A stretch of 12,032 bases of DNA from Actinomycetes bacterium (GTDB taxonomy: Bacteria; Actinomycetota; Actinomycetes; Actinomycetales; Cellulomonadaceae), in contig JAEYXM010000231.1 in the NCBI GenBank assembly GCA_023428465.1, positions 1-12,032 of the forward strand, given 5' to 3'. Shown here piece by piece: positions 1-5,612 of this stretch. A program made the translations under genes and the position numbers. The number at the start of each line of letters is the position of its first letter. The first letter of the stretch is position 1. Under the pieces are notes generated by a model. It ran no database searches, was not told the DNA's origin, and saw only the letters and a list, made by a program, of their open reading frames with translations.

Positions 1-36
1 CGTCCGGTGCGCAAGCCTTCTGAACGGAGATTCCAC

Positions 37-192
37 ATGGCCGAGACCTACAAGGGCGAGTTCTACTGTGTGAAGTGCAAGGAGAAGCGCGAGGCCGAGG
101 GCGAGGTCGTCGTCGCGAACGGCCGCAAGATGGCCAAGGGCATCTGCCCCGAGTGCGGCACCAAGCTCAACCGCATCCTCGGCAAGGCCTGA
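37..192 (+). CDS. DUF5679-type small zinc-ribbon protein
   Basis: A 51-residue protein starting at ATG 37, which is preceded by GGAGA at 26-30 with 6 nt spacing. An upstream in-frame GTG at 7 has no such site, so 37 is preferred. Two CxxC pairs (Cys11/Cys14 and Cys37/Cys40) flank a short basic and acidic stretch, the pattern of a single four-cysteine zinc ribbon. The length and the CVKC...CPEC layout match the small actinobacterial DUF5679 family, whose function is unknown. It has no signal peptide or membrane segment, so it should be cytosolic. It stands alone between the window edge and a strong hairpin, with the ThiF-like gene starting 130 nt downstream. A nucleic-acid or protein-binding adaptor role is possible but is only inference. 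Confidence 0.85.
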   Translation: MAETYKGEFYCVKCKEKREAEGEVVVANGRKMAKGICPECGTKLNRILGKA

Positions 193-203
193 CCCACAAG
201 ACG

Positions 204-244
204 CAGACGGAGGGCGGCTCCCGCTGGGAGCCGCCCTCCGTCTG
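204..244 (+). terminator. Perfect 19-bp hairpin after the zinc-ribbon gene
   Basis: Bases 204-222 are perfectly complementary to 226-244 with a three-base loop (GCT), starting 11 nt after the DUF5679 stop codon. No clear T-run follows (next bases are TCATCT), which is common for actinobacterial intrinsic terminators. It probably ends the transcript of the small upstream gene and insulates the ThiF-like gene. Confidence 0.8.
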
Positions 245-322
245 TCATCTCCGGGCCGCCGAGCCTGTGGACAACCGCCGCGGGGCCCGCCGGTACAGCA
301 CGCTTGCGCCGGAGGTGATCAC

Positions 323-1417
323 GTGCGACTCAGAGAACGTCTGCCCCTGCTCTGGCAGGAACCCTCGCAGGTGCGGATCGGGACCGACCCCCGCTGGTCG
401 GCGACGCTGGCGGACCTGAGCCCCGGGGCCGTCCGCGCCCTCACCGGCGTCGCGGCCGGGGCCACGGTGCGCACCCTGCGCGCTGCGCTCCGCCGCGAGG
501 GCGCCACGCAGGCCGAGGCGGACGACGTCGTCGCGCACCTGAAGGCCGCGCACCTCCTGGTCGACGCACCCACTCCCGACACCCCGGACGCGCACGTCCT
601 GGGACTGCTGGAGCCCGACGGTTCGCCCACCGAGGCACTCGCCCGGCGTTCCGCCGCCACCGTGCACATCCACGGCCTCGGGCGGCTCGGCGCCACGGCT
701 GCCGGTCTCCTCGCCACGGCAGGCGTCGGCCGCCTCGCGCTCGTCGACCGCAGCCCCGTGGACCGCCACGACGTCGGCTGGGCAGGGCTGGCCCCGAGCG
801 ACCTCGGTCGCCCCCGCGCCGACGCCGTCGCGCACGTCCTGCAGGGGCGCGGCACGTCGCTCGTGACGTCGAAGCCCGCGCGGTCAGCCCCGGCCCCCGA
901 CGCCGTCCTGCTCGTCGAGCACCACGTCGCGGACCCGACCCGGCACCGGACCCTCGTGGCCGACGCCGTCCCGCACCTGTCCGTCGTCGTCCGGGAGGCG
1001 TCGGTGCTGGTGGGGCCGCTCGTCGACCCGGGTGCGACGCCGTGCCTGCGGTGCCTGGACCTGCGCCGCACCGACCAGGACCCGCACTGGCCGGCCATCG
1101 CCGCACAGCTGGCGGTCGCCCGGCCCGGGCCTGAGGAGTCGGCCCTCGCCGCCGTCGGCGGATCCCTCGCCGCCGCGCAGCTGCTCGCGTGGCTCGACCG
1201 CGGGACGTCGGCCCTGGCGGGTGCGGCCCTGGAGGTGGCCCTGCCCGACGTCGTCCCCCGCATCATCAGCTGGCCCGTCCACGCCGAGTGCGGGTGTGCG
1301 GGGATCCCCGACGTCCCGGTGGCCGGCGCGGCCCCGGTGGCCGGCGCGGTCCCGGTGGCCGGCGCGGAGCTGCGGGCCCCGGACGTCACGCCCCTGGGAA
1401 CGCCGCAAGGGCGGTGA
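323..1417 (+). CDS. Orphan ThiF/E1-like protein, TOMM leader-peptide-binding (cyclodehydratase) type
   Basis: A 364-residue protein starting at GTG 323, placed by a strong Shine-Dalgarno GGAGG at 311-315 with 7 nt spacing. Residues ~1-85 look like a small helical or winged-helix domain. Residues ~112-330 are a Rossmann E1/ThiF-like domain with the nucleotide-loop motif GLGRLG at 118-123, followed by an acidic strand end (VD at 141-142). Cysteines form a likely zinc site: CLRC at 241-244 and CGC at 323-325. The family includes proteins that present leader peptides to YcaO enzymes in azol(in)e peptide biosynthesis. The SNLxRQ-like segment of catalytic ThiF/MoeB proteins is not visible; the equivalent stretch (~147-165) reads through a DLGRPRAD motif, so adenylation activity is doubtful. 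No YcaO, dehydrogenase or precursor gene is present. The C-terminal tail carries a PVAGA repeat. The family assignment is fairly sure; the biological role is unknown. Confidence 0.75.
   Translation: MRLRERLPLLWQEPSQVRIGTDPRWSATLADLSPGAVRALTGVAAGATVRTLRAALRREGATQAEADDVVAHLKAAHLLVDAPTPDTPDAHVLGLLEPDGSPTEALARRSAATVHIHGLGRLGATAAGLLATAGVGRLALVDRSPVDRHDVGWAGLAPSDLGRPRADAVAHVLQGRGTSLVTSKPARSAPAPDAVLLVEHHVADPTRHRTLVADAVPHLSVVVREASVLVGPLVDPGATPCLRCLDLRRTDQDPHWPAIAAQLAVARPGPEESALAAVGGSLAAAQLLAWLDRGTSALAGAALEVALPDVVPRIISWPVHAECGCAGIPDVPVAGAAPVAGAVPVAGAELRAPDVTPLGTPQGR
1315..1368 (+). repeat. Three tandem 18-bp units in the 3' end of the ThiF-like gene
   Basis: Three consecutive 18-bp units (1315-1332, 1333-1350, 1351-1368) share the 17 bases CCCGGTGGCCGGCGCGG and differ only in the last base. 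They encode PVAGA plus one variable residue (A, V, E) just after the CGC zinc motif. An in-frame minisatellite in the tail like this can gain or lose units without disturbing the folded domain. Confidence 0.9.
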
Positions 1418-1441
1418 CCCGGTGGTCCGGGTCACCGCCCT
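1408..1441. terminator. Shared hairpin between convergent ThiF-like gene and whiB7
   Basis: Bases 1409-1422 pair perfectly with 1427-1440 around the loop TGGT; an A-T pair at 1408/1441 makes 15 bp. The stem contains the stop codon of the + strand gene (1415-1417) and abuts the whiB7 stop (1441-1443), so it can act in both directions as the terminator of two converging transcripts. Neither side has a long U-tract. Confidence 0.8.
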
Positions 1442-1797
1442 CAGGCAGCCGAGCTCTCGTCCTTGCGGGGGCGGCCACGGCCTCGCTTTCGCGGGACCAC
1501 GACGCCGCCGATGAAGACCTCTCCACCCCACACGCCCCAGGGCTCCTGACGGGCGACGGCACCGGCGAGGCACCCCTCGCGGATGGGGCACTCGTGGCAG
1601 AGCGACTTGGCGAGCTCCACCTCGGCGGTGGACTCGGCGAACCACAGCTCGGCGTCGTGCTCGCGGCACGGGATGAGCGTGGCGACCAGCTGGTCGAACT
1701 CCTCGGCCTCGGTGAACGAGGGCGAGACGATCGACCGGATGGGATGGGAGCCTGTCGTGCTCCCGTTCAGTGAATCGAGCAGCGTGGTGAGCCGCAC
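1441..1797 (-). CDS. whiB7: WhiB7-type iron-sulfur transcriptional regulator with AT-hook
   Basis: A 118-residue protein. Four cysteines (C44, C67, C70, C76, with CHEC at 67-70) bind the [4Fe-4S] cluster of WhiB proteins. The GVWGGE turn lies at 88-93, and the C-terminal basic segment RGRGRPRK (105-112) contains the RGRP AT-hook that distinguishes WhiB7 from other WhiB paralogues. WhiB7 binds the primary sigma factor SigA and AT-rich DNA upstream of -35 elements to activate intrinsic antibiotic-resistance genes and itself. Position beside uvrD2, mrx1 and nudC matches the mycobacterial locus. Start: GTG 1797 is 5 nt from a strong GGAGG (1803-1807). An in-frame ATG at 1854 would add 19 residues but lacks a good ribosome site. 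The N-terminus before the first cysteine (43 residues) is longer than in the M. tuberculosis protein. A long leader with a uORF precedes it. Confidence 0.93.
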   Translation of the reverse strand: MRLTTLLDSLNGSTTGSHPIRSIVSPSFTEAEEFDQLVATLIPCREHDAELWFAESTAEVELAKSLCHECPIREGCLAGAVARQEPWGVWGGEVFIGGVVVPRKRGRGRPRKDESSAA

Positions 1798-1802
1798 GAT
1801 GT

Positions 1803-1807
1803 CCTCC
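1803..1807 (-). promoter_or_regulatory. Ribosome binding site fixing the whiB7 start
   Basis: On the - strand AGGGAGGA precedes GTG 1797, with its GGAGG core (1803-1807) 5 nt from the start codon. It is the best site among the candidate whiB7 starts and is why GTG 1797 is chosen over the in-frame ATG at 1854. Confidence 0.8.
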
Positions 1808-1879
1808 CTGGTCCGTGTATGACGACTGTTGCTCGTCGGGACCGGCGAAACCATCGTGATCCAGGCCCAGAAGGGCCGG

Positions 1880-1922
1880 GAATTGACGAAGGCCGCGGAT
1901 CCCGGTGTGGACTCCGCGGCCT
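1880..1922 (-). terminator. Candidate transcription attenuator in the whiB7 leader
   Basis: Bases 1922-1913 pair with 1899-1890 on the - strand (10 bp, nearly all G-C) with a 13-nt loop. The hairpin is followed by UUCGUCAAUU, the most U-containing stretch near any stem here. It starts 15 nt after the uORF stop codon and ends about 92 nt before whiB7, the expected place for an intrinsic terminator that is bypassed when uORF translation is perturbed. Confidence 0.6.
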
Positions 1923-1926
1923 GTGG

Positions 1927-1950
1927 GCTCCGGCTGGTTAAGCCGGCAGC
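1927..1950 (-). other. Hairpin holding the uORF stop codon in its loop
   Basis: On the - strand CCGGCT (1946-1941) pairs with AGCCGG (1935-1930). The loop is TAACC, so the TAA stop of the uORF is unpaired, and three more pairs form beyond one bulged G. A ribosome terminating here would melt this hairpin and cover the entrance to the following 10-bp hairpin, so it could be the switch element linking uORF translation to attenuation. Confidence 0.55.
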
Positions 1951-2129
1951 TCTCCTGCTACGGAATCGAACGGGGTGGTGGCACGCTTCCCGCGAAGTCG
2001 CCACTGGGCGTTGCCAGCGGCGCCGGCGGCGGACAGACCTCGCCCCTGGAACGAAGCGGGGGTGGGTGCGATCGGACGCGTCACGACGCGCGCATCAGCG
2101 CGATACGTCAGGTCCGTCATCGTGATCAT
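1938..2129 (-). CDS. Upstream ORF in the whiB7 leader (63 codons)
   Basis: ATG 2129 follows GAGGAGG with GGAGG at 2145-2141, 11 nt before the start, a site far stronger than chance. A second in-frame ATG lies at 2120. The predicted peptide begins MITMTDLTYR and ends AGELPA; it is basic in the middle and has no recognisable domain, signal or membrane segment. It stops at TAA 1940-1938, 140 nt before whiB7 and in a different reading frame from it. By analogy with known whiB7/wblC uORFs its job is probably to report translation stress in cis, not to make a functional protein. The reading frame and ribosome site are visible; the regulatory role is inferred. Confidence 0.55.
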   Translation of the reverse strand: MITMTDLTYRADARVVTRPIAPTPASFQGRGLSAAGAAGNAQWRLRGKRATTPFDSVAGELPA

Positions 2130-2196
2130 TTGTGCACACACCTCCTCTCCAGGCGGAACGCGGCTCGACGCCAGGCGTCGTAGCAGGACGCGTAGA

Positions 2197-2235
2197 ACCC
2201 TAGAACCGGCCTCGGACATCGCACAACCGAATTAA
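2197..2235 (-). promoter_or_regulatory. Predicted whiB7 promoter with AT-rich autoregulatory box
   Basis: On the - strand TTAATT (2235-2230), an isolated AT-rich block in very GC-rich DNA, is followed by three bases (CGG), a -35-like TTGTGC (2226-2221), an 18-nt spacer and a -10-like TAGGGT (2202-2197). WhiB7-dependent promoters are known to carry an AT-rich sequence 3-4 bp upstream of the -35, which the AT-hook contacts. The arrangement fits positive autoregulation. It lies 27 nt past the uvrD2 stop at its nearest point. Confidence 0.65.
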
Positions 2236-2269
2236 CGGGTGGGATTTGTGAACGCTCGTCGGGACCTCG

Positions 2270-4267
2270 TCAGGCACGCCCGGCGACGTGCTCGGCGACC
2301 AGCGCGAGGACCGCGCTGCCGTACCGCGTGAGCTTGGTCGGACCCACGCCCTTGATCGCCGTGAGCTCGGAGTCCGTGGTCGGCCGGGCGGCGGCGACGC
2401 GCACCAGGACCTCCGGGGACAGGACCGCGAACCGCGGCAGGCCCGACGCCTTGGCCTCCCGCGCGCACCAGTCATTGAGCGCGGCGAGGAGCGCCGGGTC
2501 CGGATCGGCGGGCTGCGCCGGATGCGTCGCCACCCGCGAGCGCGTGCCGCGGCCGCGCGTCGAACCCTCCGGCCACAAGCCGTCGAGGAAGCGCGTACGA
2601 CGTCGCCCGCCCCGGCCGCCCGGGGCTCGGGCCTTCGCGTAGCTCAGCTCGAGGACCTCCCGCGCGCGGGTGACGCCCACGTAGAGCAACCGCCGCTCCT
2701 CCTCCACCGCCGCGTCCGTCTCCGCCAGGGAGATGGGCATGAGTCCCTCGCTCAGCCCCGCCAGGAAGACCGCGTCCCACTCCAGGCCCTTGGCGGCGTG
2801 CAACGACGCGAGCGTGACACCGTCGACCGCGGGCGCGTGCTGGGCCGCAGCGCGCTCATCCAGCTCGGCGACCAGGGTCGGGAGCGTCGCCGTCGGGTCC
2901 GTCGCCAGCTCGTCCGCCAGCTCGACGATCGCCTGGAGGGAGTCCCACTCCTCGCGGCGCGCCCCCCGCGCGGCCGGCGGCTCCGGCGTCCACCGTGCCG
3001 ACGACAGCACGTCGCGGACCGCGTCGCGGAGCGGGACGTCGGCCATCGACCGTGCGTTACCCCGCAGCAGGACGAGCGCCTCCCGCACCTCGCGCCTGGC
3101 GAAGAACCGCTCACCGCCACGGACGACGTACCCGATGCCCGCGTCGGCCAGGGCCTGCTCGAAGGCCTGGGCCTGGGCGTTGGTCCGGTAGAGGATCGCG
3201 ACCTGCGACGCAGGCGTGCCCACGGCCACGAGGCGCCCGATGCGCGCGGCGATGCCCGCGGCCTCCGCCTCGTCGTCGTCGTAGACCGCGAAGCCGACCG
3301 GGGGGCCGGCGGGTCGCTGCGCCACCAGCTCGAGGCCCTCGCTGCGGCGGCGCCCGCGGGAGGCGAGCAGGGAGTTGGCCAGCCCGACCACCTGGGGCGT
3401 CGAACGGTAGTCGCGCACCAGCCGCACCACCGTGGCCCCGGGGTGCGCCTGCGCGAACGTGAGGAGGTAGTGCGGCGTCGCGCCCGTGAACGAGTAGATC
3501 GTCTGGTGGGGGTCGCCGACGACGCACAGCTCGCGACGGCCGCCGAGCCACTGCTTCAGCAGCTCCTGCTGGAGGGGCGAGACGTCCTGGTACTCGTCCA
3601 CCACGAAGTGCCGGTACTGGGCCCGCACCTCCTCCGCGACGTCGCGGTGGTCGACGAGGATGCCCGTGAGTCGCTCGAGCACGTCCTCGAAGTCCATGAG
3701 GCTGCGCGCCTCCTTGACGCGCTCGTAGGCGCTCATGAGGCGGCTGACCGTCGTCGTCTCGTAGCCCGCGGGCGAGGCGCGGCGGGCCGCGAGCGCGGCC
3801 GCCGGGTAGTCGTCCGGGGCGATCTGGCTCACCTTCGCCCACTCGATCTCCGACGCCAGGTCCCGGACCGCGAGCCGGTCCACGCCGATGCCGAGCGACG
3901 CCGCCGCCTCCGCCACGAGGGGAGCCTTGTGCTCGACCAGCCGGGGCGGCGCACCGCCGACGACGCGCGGCCAGAAGTAGCCGAGCTGACGCAGTGCCGC
4001 GGCGTGGAAGGTGCGCGCCTGGACCCCGTGCACCCCGAGCTCGCGCAGGCGCGTGCGCATCTCCCCCGCCGCCCGCGCGGTGAACGTGACGGCCAGGACG
4101 TTCTTCGGTGCGTACACGTTGGTGCGGACGCCGTAGGCGATGCGGTGCGTGATGGCGCGCGTCTTGCCCGTGCCCGCTCCCGCGAGCACGCAGACCGGCC
4201 CGGTCAGGGCGCGCGCGACCGCCGCCTGGTCGGGATCGAGGGCGTCGAGGAGCTCGTCGGCAGACAT
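2270..4267 (-). CDS. uvrD2: ATP-dependent DNA helicase UvrD2 (SF1A, HRDC domain)
   Basis: A 665-residue 3'-5' superfamily 1A helicase. Walker A AGAGTGKT at 29-36, Walker B DEYQD at 224-228, motif III GDPHQTIYSFTGA at 251-263, motif IV RDYRST at 285-290, motif V around 485-500 (SLHAAKGLEWD) and motif VI VGVTRAR at 530-536 are all intact, so an active motor is expected. Residues ~590-660 form an HRDC domain with the hairpin GVGPTKLTRYG. The start ATG 4267 gives 22 residues before GPVCVLAG, the usual distance; an ATG at 4309 would add 14 residues unlike the family. Mycobacterial UvrD2 joins motor and HRDC by a tetracysteine linker; here the linker (~550-590) is basic, Pro/Gly-rich and cysteine-free. 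It is divergent from mrx1 with 68 bp between the starts. The role is DNA unwinding in repair; the orthologue is essential in mycobacteria. Confidence 0.93.
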   Translation of the reverse strand: MSADELLDALDPDQAAVARALTGPVCVLAGAGTGKTRAITHRIAYGVRTNVYAPKNVLAVTFTARAAGEMRTRLRELGVHGVQARTFHAAALRQLGYFWPRVVGGAPPRLVEHKAPLVAEAAASLGIGVDRLAVRDLASEIEWAKVSQIAPDDYPAAALAARRASPAGYETTTVSRLMSAYERVKEARSLMDFEDVLERLTGILVDHRDVAEEVRAQYRHFVVDEYQDVSPLQQELLKQWLGGRRELCVVGDPHQTIYSFTGATPHYLLTFAQAHPGATVVRLVRDYRSTPQVVGLANSLLASRGRRRSEGLELVAQRPAGPPVGFAVYDDDEAEAAGIAARIGRLVAVGTPASQVAILYRTNAQAQAFEQALADAGIGYVVRGGERFFARREVREALVLLRGNARSMADVPLRDAVRDVLSSARWTPEPPAARGARREEWDSLQAIVELADELATDPTATLPTLVAELDERAAAQHAPAVDGVTLASLHAAKGLEWDAVFLAGLSEGLMPISLAETDAAVEEERRLLYVGVTRAREVLELSYAKARAPGGRGGRRRTRFLDGLWPEGSTRGRGTRSRVATHPAQPADPDPALLAALNDWCAREAKASGLPRFAVLSPEVLVRVAAARPTTDSELTAIKGVGPTKLTRYGSAVLALVAEHVAGRA

Positions 4268-4323
4268 CGCCCAGAAGTCTCCCAGGCCCCGGTGACACCG
4301 CCGCACCATCCACAGCCGCTACG

Positions 4324-4329
4324 TAGGAT
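4324..4329 (+). promoter_or_regulatory. -10 element of mrx1, apparently leaderless
   Basis: TAGGAT lies exactly 6 nt before the mrx1 ATG, which would place the transcription start at or next to the start codon. No convincing -35 is seen. AGGA within the same bases could instead serve as a Shine-Dalgarno if transcription starts further upstream. Confidence 0.5.
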
Positions 4330-4335
4330 CAGGGG

Positions 4336-4578
4336 ATGACCGACGCGACGCTGACCATGTACACCACGACGTGGTGCGGCTACTGCCGCCGGCTGAAGAA
4401 CCAGCTCACGGAGGCCGGCATCGACTTCGTCGAGGTGGACATCGAGCAGCAGGAGGACGCCGCCGAGCTGATCGAGCGGATCAACGACGGGAACCGAACC
4501 GTCCCGACGCTCGTCTTCCCCGACGGCTCCGCCGCGACCAACCCGTCCCTCGCCGACGTGCAGCGGCGTCTGTCCTGA
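4336..4578 (+). CDS. mrx1: Mycoredoxin 1 (mycothiol-dependent glutaredoxin-like reductase)
   Basis: An 80-residue thioredoxin-fold protein with the active site CGYC at 14-17 preceded by TTTW, and the cis-proline loop TVP at 55-57, followed by FPDGS. The CGYC pair and small size match mycoredoxin-1, which reduces mixed disulfides between proteins and mycothiol through its first cysteine in actinobacteria. It is cytosolic. It lies between uvrD2 (divergent) and nudC (convergent, 19 bp away), the same context as M. tuberculosis Rv3198A. The mRNA may be leaderless, since a TAGGAT hexamer ends 6 nt before ATG 4336. Confidence 0.93.
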   Translation: MTDATLTMYTTTWCGYCRRLKNQLTEAGIDFVEVDIEQQEDAAELIERINDGNRTVPTLVFPDGSAATNPSLADVQRRLS

Positions 4579-4597
4579 CCTGAGCTCGCGCGGCTCG

Positions 4598-5539
4598 TCA
4601 GGCCGACGGCGGCACGTCGATCGGGCCGCCGTACCACTCCTCGATGAGCGCGAGCGCGATCGAGGTCGCGCGCGGCAGGCCCACCTCGCCGTCGCGCACC
4701 GCCGCATGCAGCTCCGCGCGCGTGAACCAGCGGGCGTCGGTGACCTCCTGGGCGTCGAGCGTGATCGCCGTCGTCAGCGCCCGCGCACGGAATCCCACCA
4801 TCAGCGATGCCGGGAACGGCCACGGCTGGCTCCCGACGTACGTCACCTCGCCGACCTCGACCCCGACCTCCTCCGCGACCTCGCGCCGGACCGCCGTCTC
4901 GAGCGACTCCCCCGGCTCCACGAAGCCCGCGAGCGTCGAGAACCGCCCGGGTGCCCAGTGCGCGCCGTGCGCCAGCAGGATGCGGTCGGCGTCATCGGTC
5001 ACCGCCATGATCACCGCCGCGTCCGTGCGCGGGTGCTCCTCGCCGCCGTCCTCGGGGCACCGGCGGACCCAGCCGGCCAGCTCGGTTCGCGTCACGGCGC
5101 CGCACCGCGGGCACCGCGTCGTGCGGCGATGCCACTCGGACAGGGCCACGGCGGTCGTCGCCAGGTCCGCGTCCAGGTCGGCCAGGACGTGCCCCACCTC
5201 GCGCAGCATCGACCAGGTGCAACCCGCCGGGAGGTCGTCGCCCGCGTCAGGGCCGCCCTCGGCCGGGTCGTCGATCAGCACCCCGAGGTAGGCCGCTCCG
5301 TCGTGCTCGCCCAGGTAGAACCACAGGCCCGGGCCGGTGCCCGACGGCGGGAGACCCGCCTCGGACAGGCGCGCCGGTTCCCACAGGTCCAGGTGGGCGC
5401 CGTCGGGCGTCGTCGCGACCCGGCCCTGCCGGACGAGAACCGTCCGCGCGCCCGGGCGGGCCGCAAGCACCTCGAGCGGCTCACCGCGCCGGTGCGACGA
5501 CGGGTCGACGACGGAGCGGGCCAGGGGGAGCGTGCGCAC
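4598..5539 (-). CDS. nudC: NADH/NAD(+) pyrophosphatase NudC (Nudix hydrolase)
   Basis: A 313-residue protein from GTG 5539. The order is: N-terminal domain (~1-135), zinc ribbon (CPRC at 143-146, Cys161, fourth ligand not an obvious cysteine, perhaps His169), then the Nudix domain. The Nudix box GX5EX7REUXEEXGU is complete at 205-227 (GFVEPGE ... REVAEEVGV). SQPWPFP at 237-243 is the signature that separates NADH pyrophosphatases from other Nudix enzymes. It cleaves NAD(H) to NMN(H) and AMP, and can remove NAD caps from RNA in characterised homologues. The start at 5539 gives the family-like N-terminus RTLPLARS and sits 6 nt after a TACGGT hexamer. An in-frame GTG at 5566 would add nine residues, but the -10 would then lie inside the gene. 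It is divergent from the phosphotransferase gene (73 bp). Confidence 0.93.
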   Translation of the reverse strand: MRTLPLARSVVDPSSHRRGEPLEVLAARPGARTVLVRQGRVATTPDGAHLDLWEPARLSEAGLPPSGTGPGLWFYLGEHDGAAYLGVLIDDPAEGGPDAGDDLPAGCTWSMLREVGHVLADLDADLATTAVALSEWHRRTTRCPRCGAVTRTELAGWVRRCPEDGGEEHPRTDAAVIMAVTDDADRILLAHGAHWAPGRFSTLAGFVEPGESLETAVRREVAEEVGVEVGEVTYVGSQPWPFPASLMVGFRARALTTAITLDAQEVTDARWFTRAELHAAVRDGEVGLPRATSIALALIEEWYGGPIDVPPSA

Positions 5540-5545
5540 CTTCCC

Positions 5546-5551
5546 ACCGTA
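5546..5551 (-). promoter_or_regulatory. -10 element of nudC, apparently leaderless
   Basis: On the - strand TACGGT (5551-5546) is followed by six bases (GGGAAG) and the GTG start at 5539. This is the same geometry as at mrx1 and the phosphotransferase gene. No clear -35 is recognised. Confidence 0.45.
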
Positions 5552-5600
5552 GGCGACCAGACACACCGCGGAACCGCTGTCCCGCCCGCCGTCCGGCGCT

Positions 5601-5606
5601 TAACGT
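5601..5606 (+). promoter_or_regulatory. -10 element of the phosphotransferase gene, apparently leaderless
   Basis: TAACGT is followed by six bases (GAGCAG) and GTG 5613. TAACGT is close to the actinobacterial -10 consensus and stands out in a GC-rich gap. No convincing -35 hexamer is seen 16-18 bases upstream. Confidence 0.5.
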
Positions 5607-5612
5607 GAGCAG

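Larger units (their letters stand above)
1798..2190 (-). promoter_or_regulatory. Long whiB7 5' leader with uORF and attenuator-like hairpins
   Basis: This stretch of more than 300 bases contains no conventional gene and fits an RNA leader of whiB7. In transcription order it holds a 6-bp hairpin (2180-2166), a strong ribosome site (GGAGG, 2145-2141), a 63-codon uORF (2129-1938), a hairpin around the uORF stop (1950-1927), a 10-bp GC-rich hairpin followed by a moderately U-rich run (1922-1880), a small hairpin (1877-1864), a 5-bp hairpin (1837-1821), and the whiB7 ribosome site. Known for the family: whiB7/wblC leaders in mycobacteria and Streptomyces contain uORFs and a terminator/antiterminator that couple ribosome inhibition to whiB7 transcription. 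The transcription start is inferred from the predicted -10, not measured. Confidence 0.7.

Noticed and set aside
245..322. A -35/-10 promoter for the ThiF-like gene
   Set aside because: TGGACA at 268-273 and a GGTACA/TACAGC region near 292-299 are weak matches with poor spacing; no promoter can be assigned with confidence.
323..1417. An azol(in)e peptide (TOMM/bacteriocin) gene cluster
   Set aside because: Only one TOMM-type gene is present; there is no YcaO, dehydrogenase, transporter or precursor peptide in the window.
1955..1980. A tRNA T-loop-like GTTCGATTCC on the - strand
   Set aside because: The flanking bases cannot form a 5-bp T-stem and no acceptor, D or anticodon arm fits around it; it lies inside the uORF.
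1441..2004. A longer WhiB7 starting at ATG 2004 or ATG 1854
   Set aside because: The extra residues do not resemble WhiB7 and overlap the leader hairpins, and neither start has a ribosome site comparable to GGAGG before GTG 1797. The 1854 start cannot be fully excluded.
2081..2095. A four-codon ORF (ATG CGC GCG TCG TGA, - strand) in the whiB7 leader
   Set aside because: It has no ribosome binding site and lies inside the better-supported 63-codon uORF in another frame.
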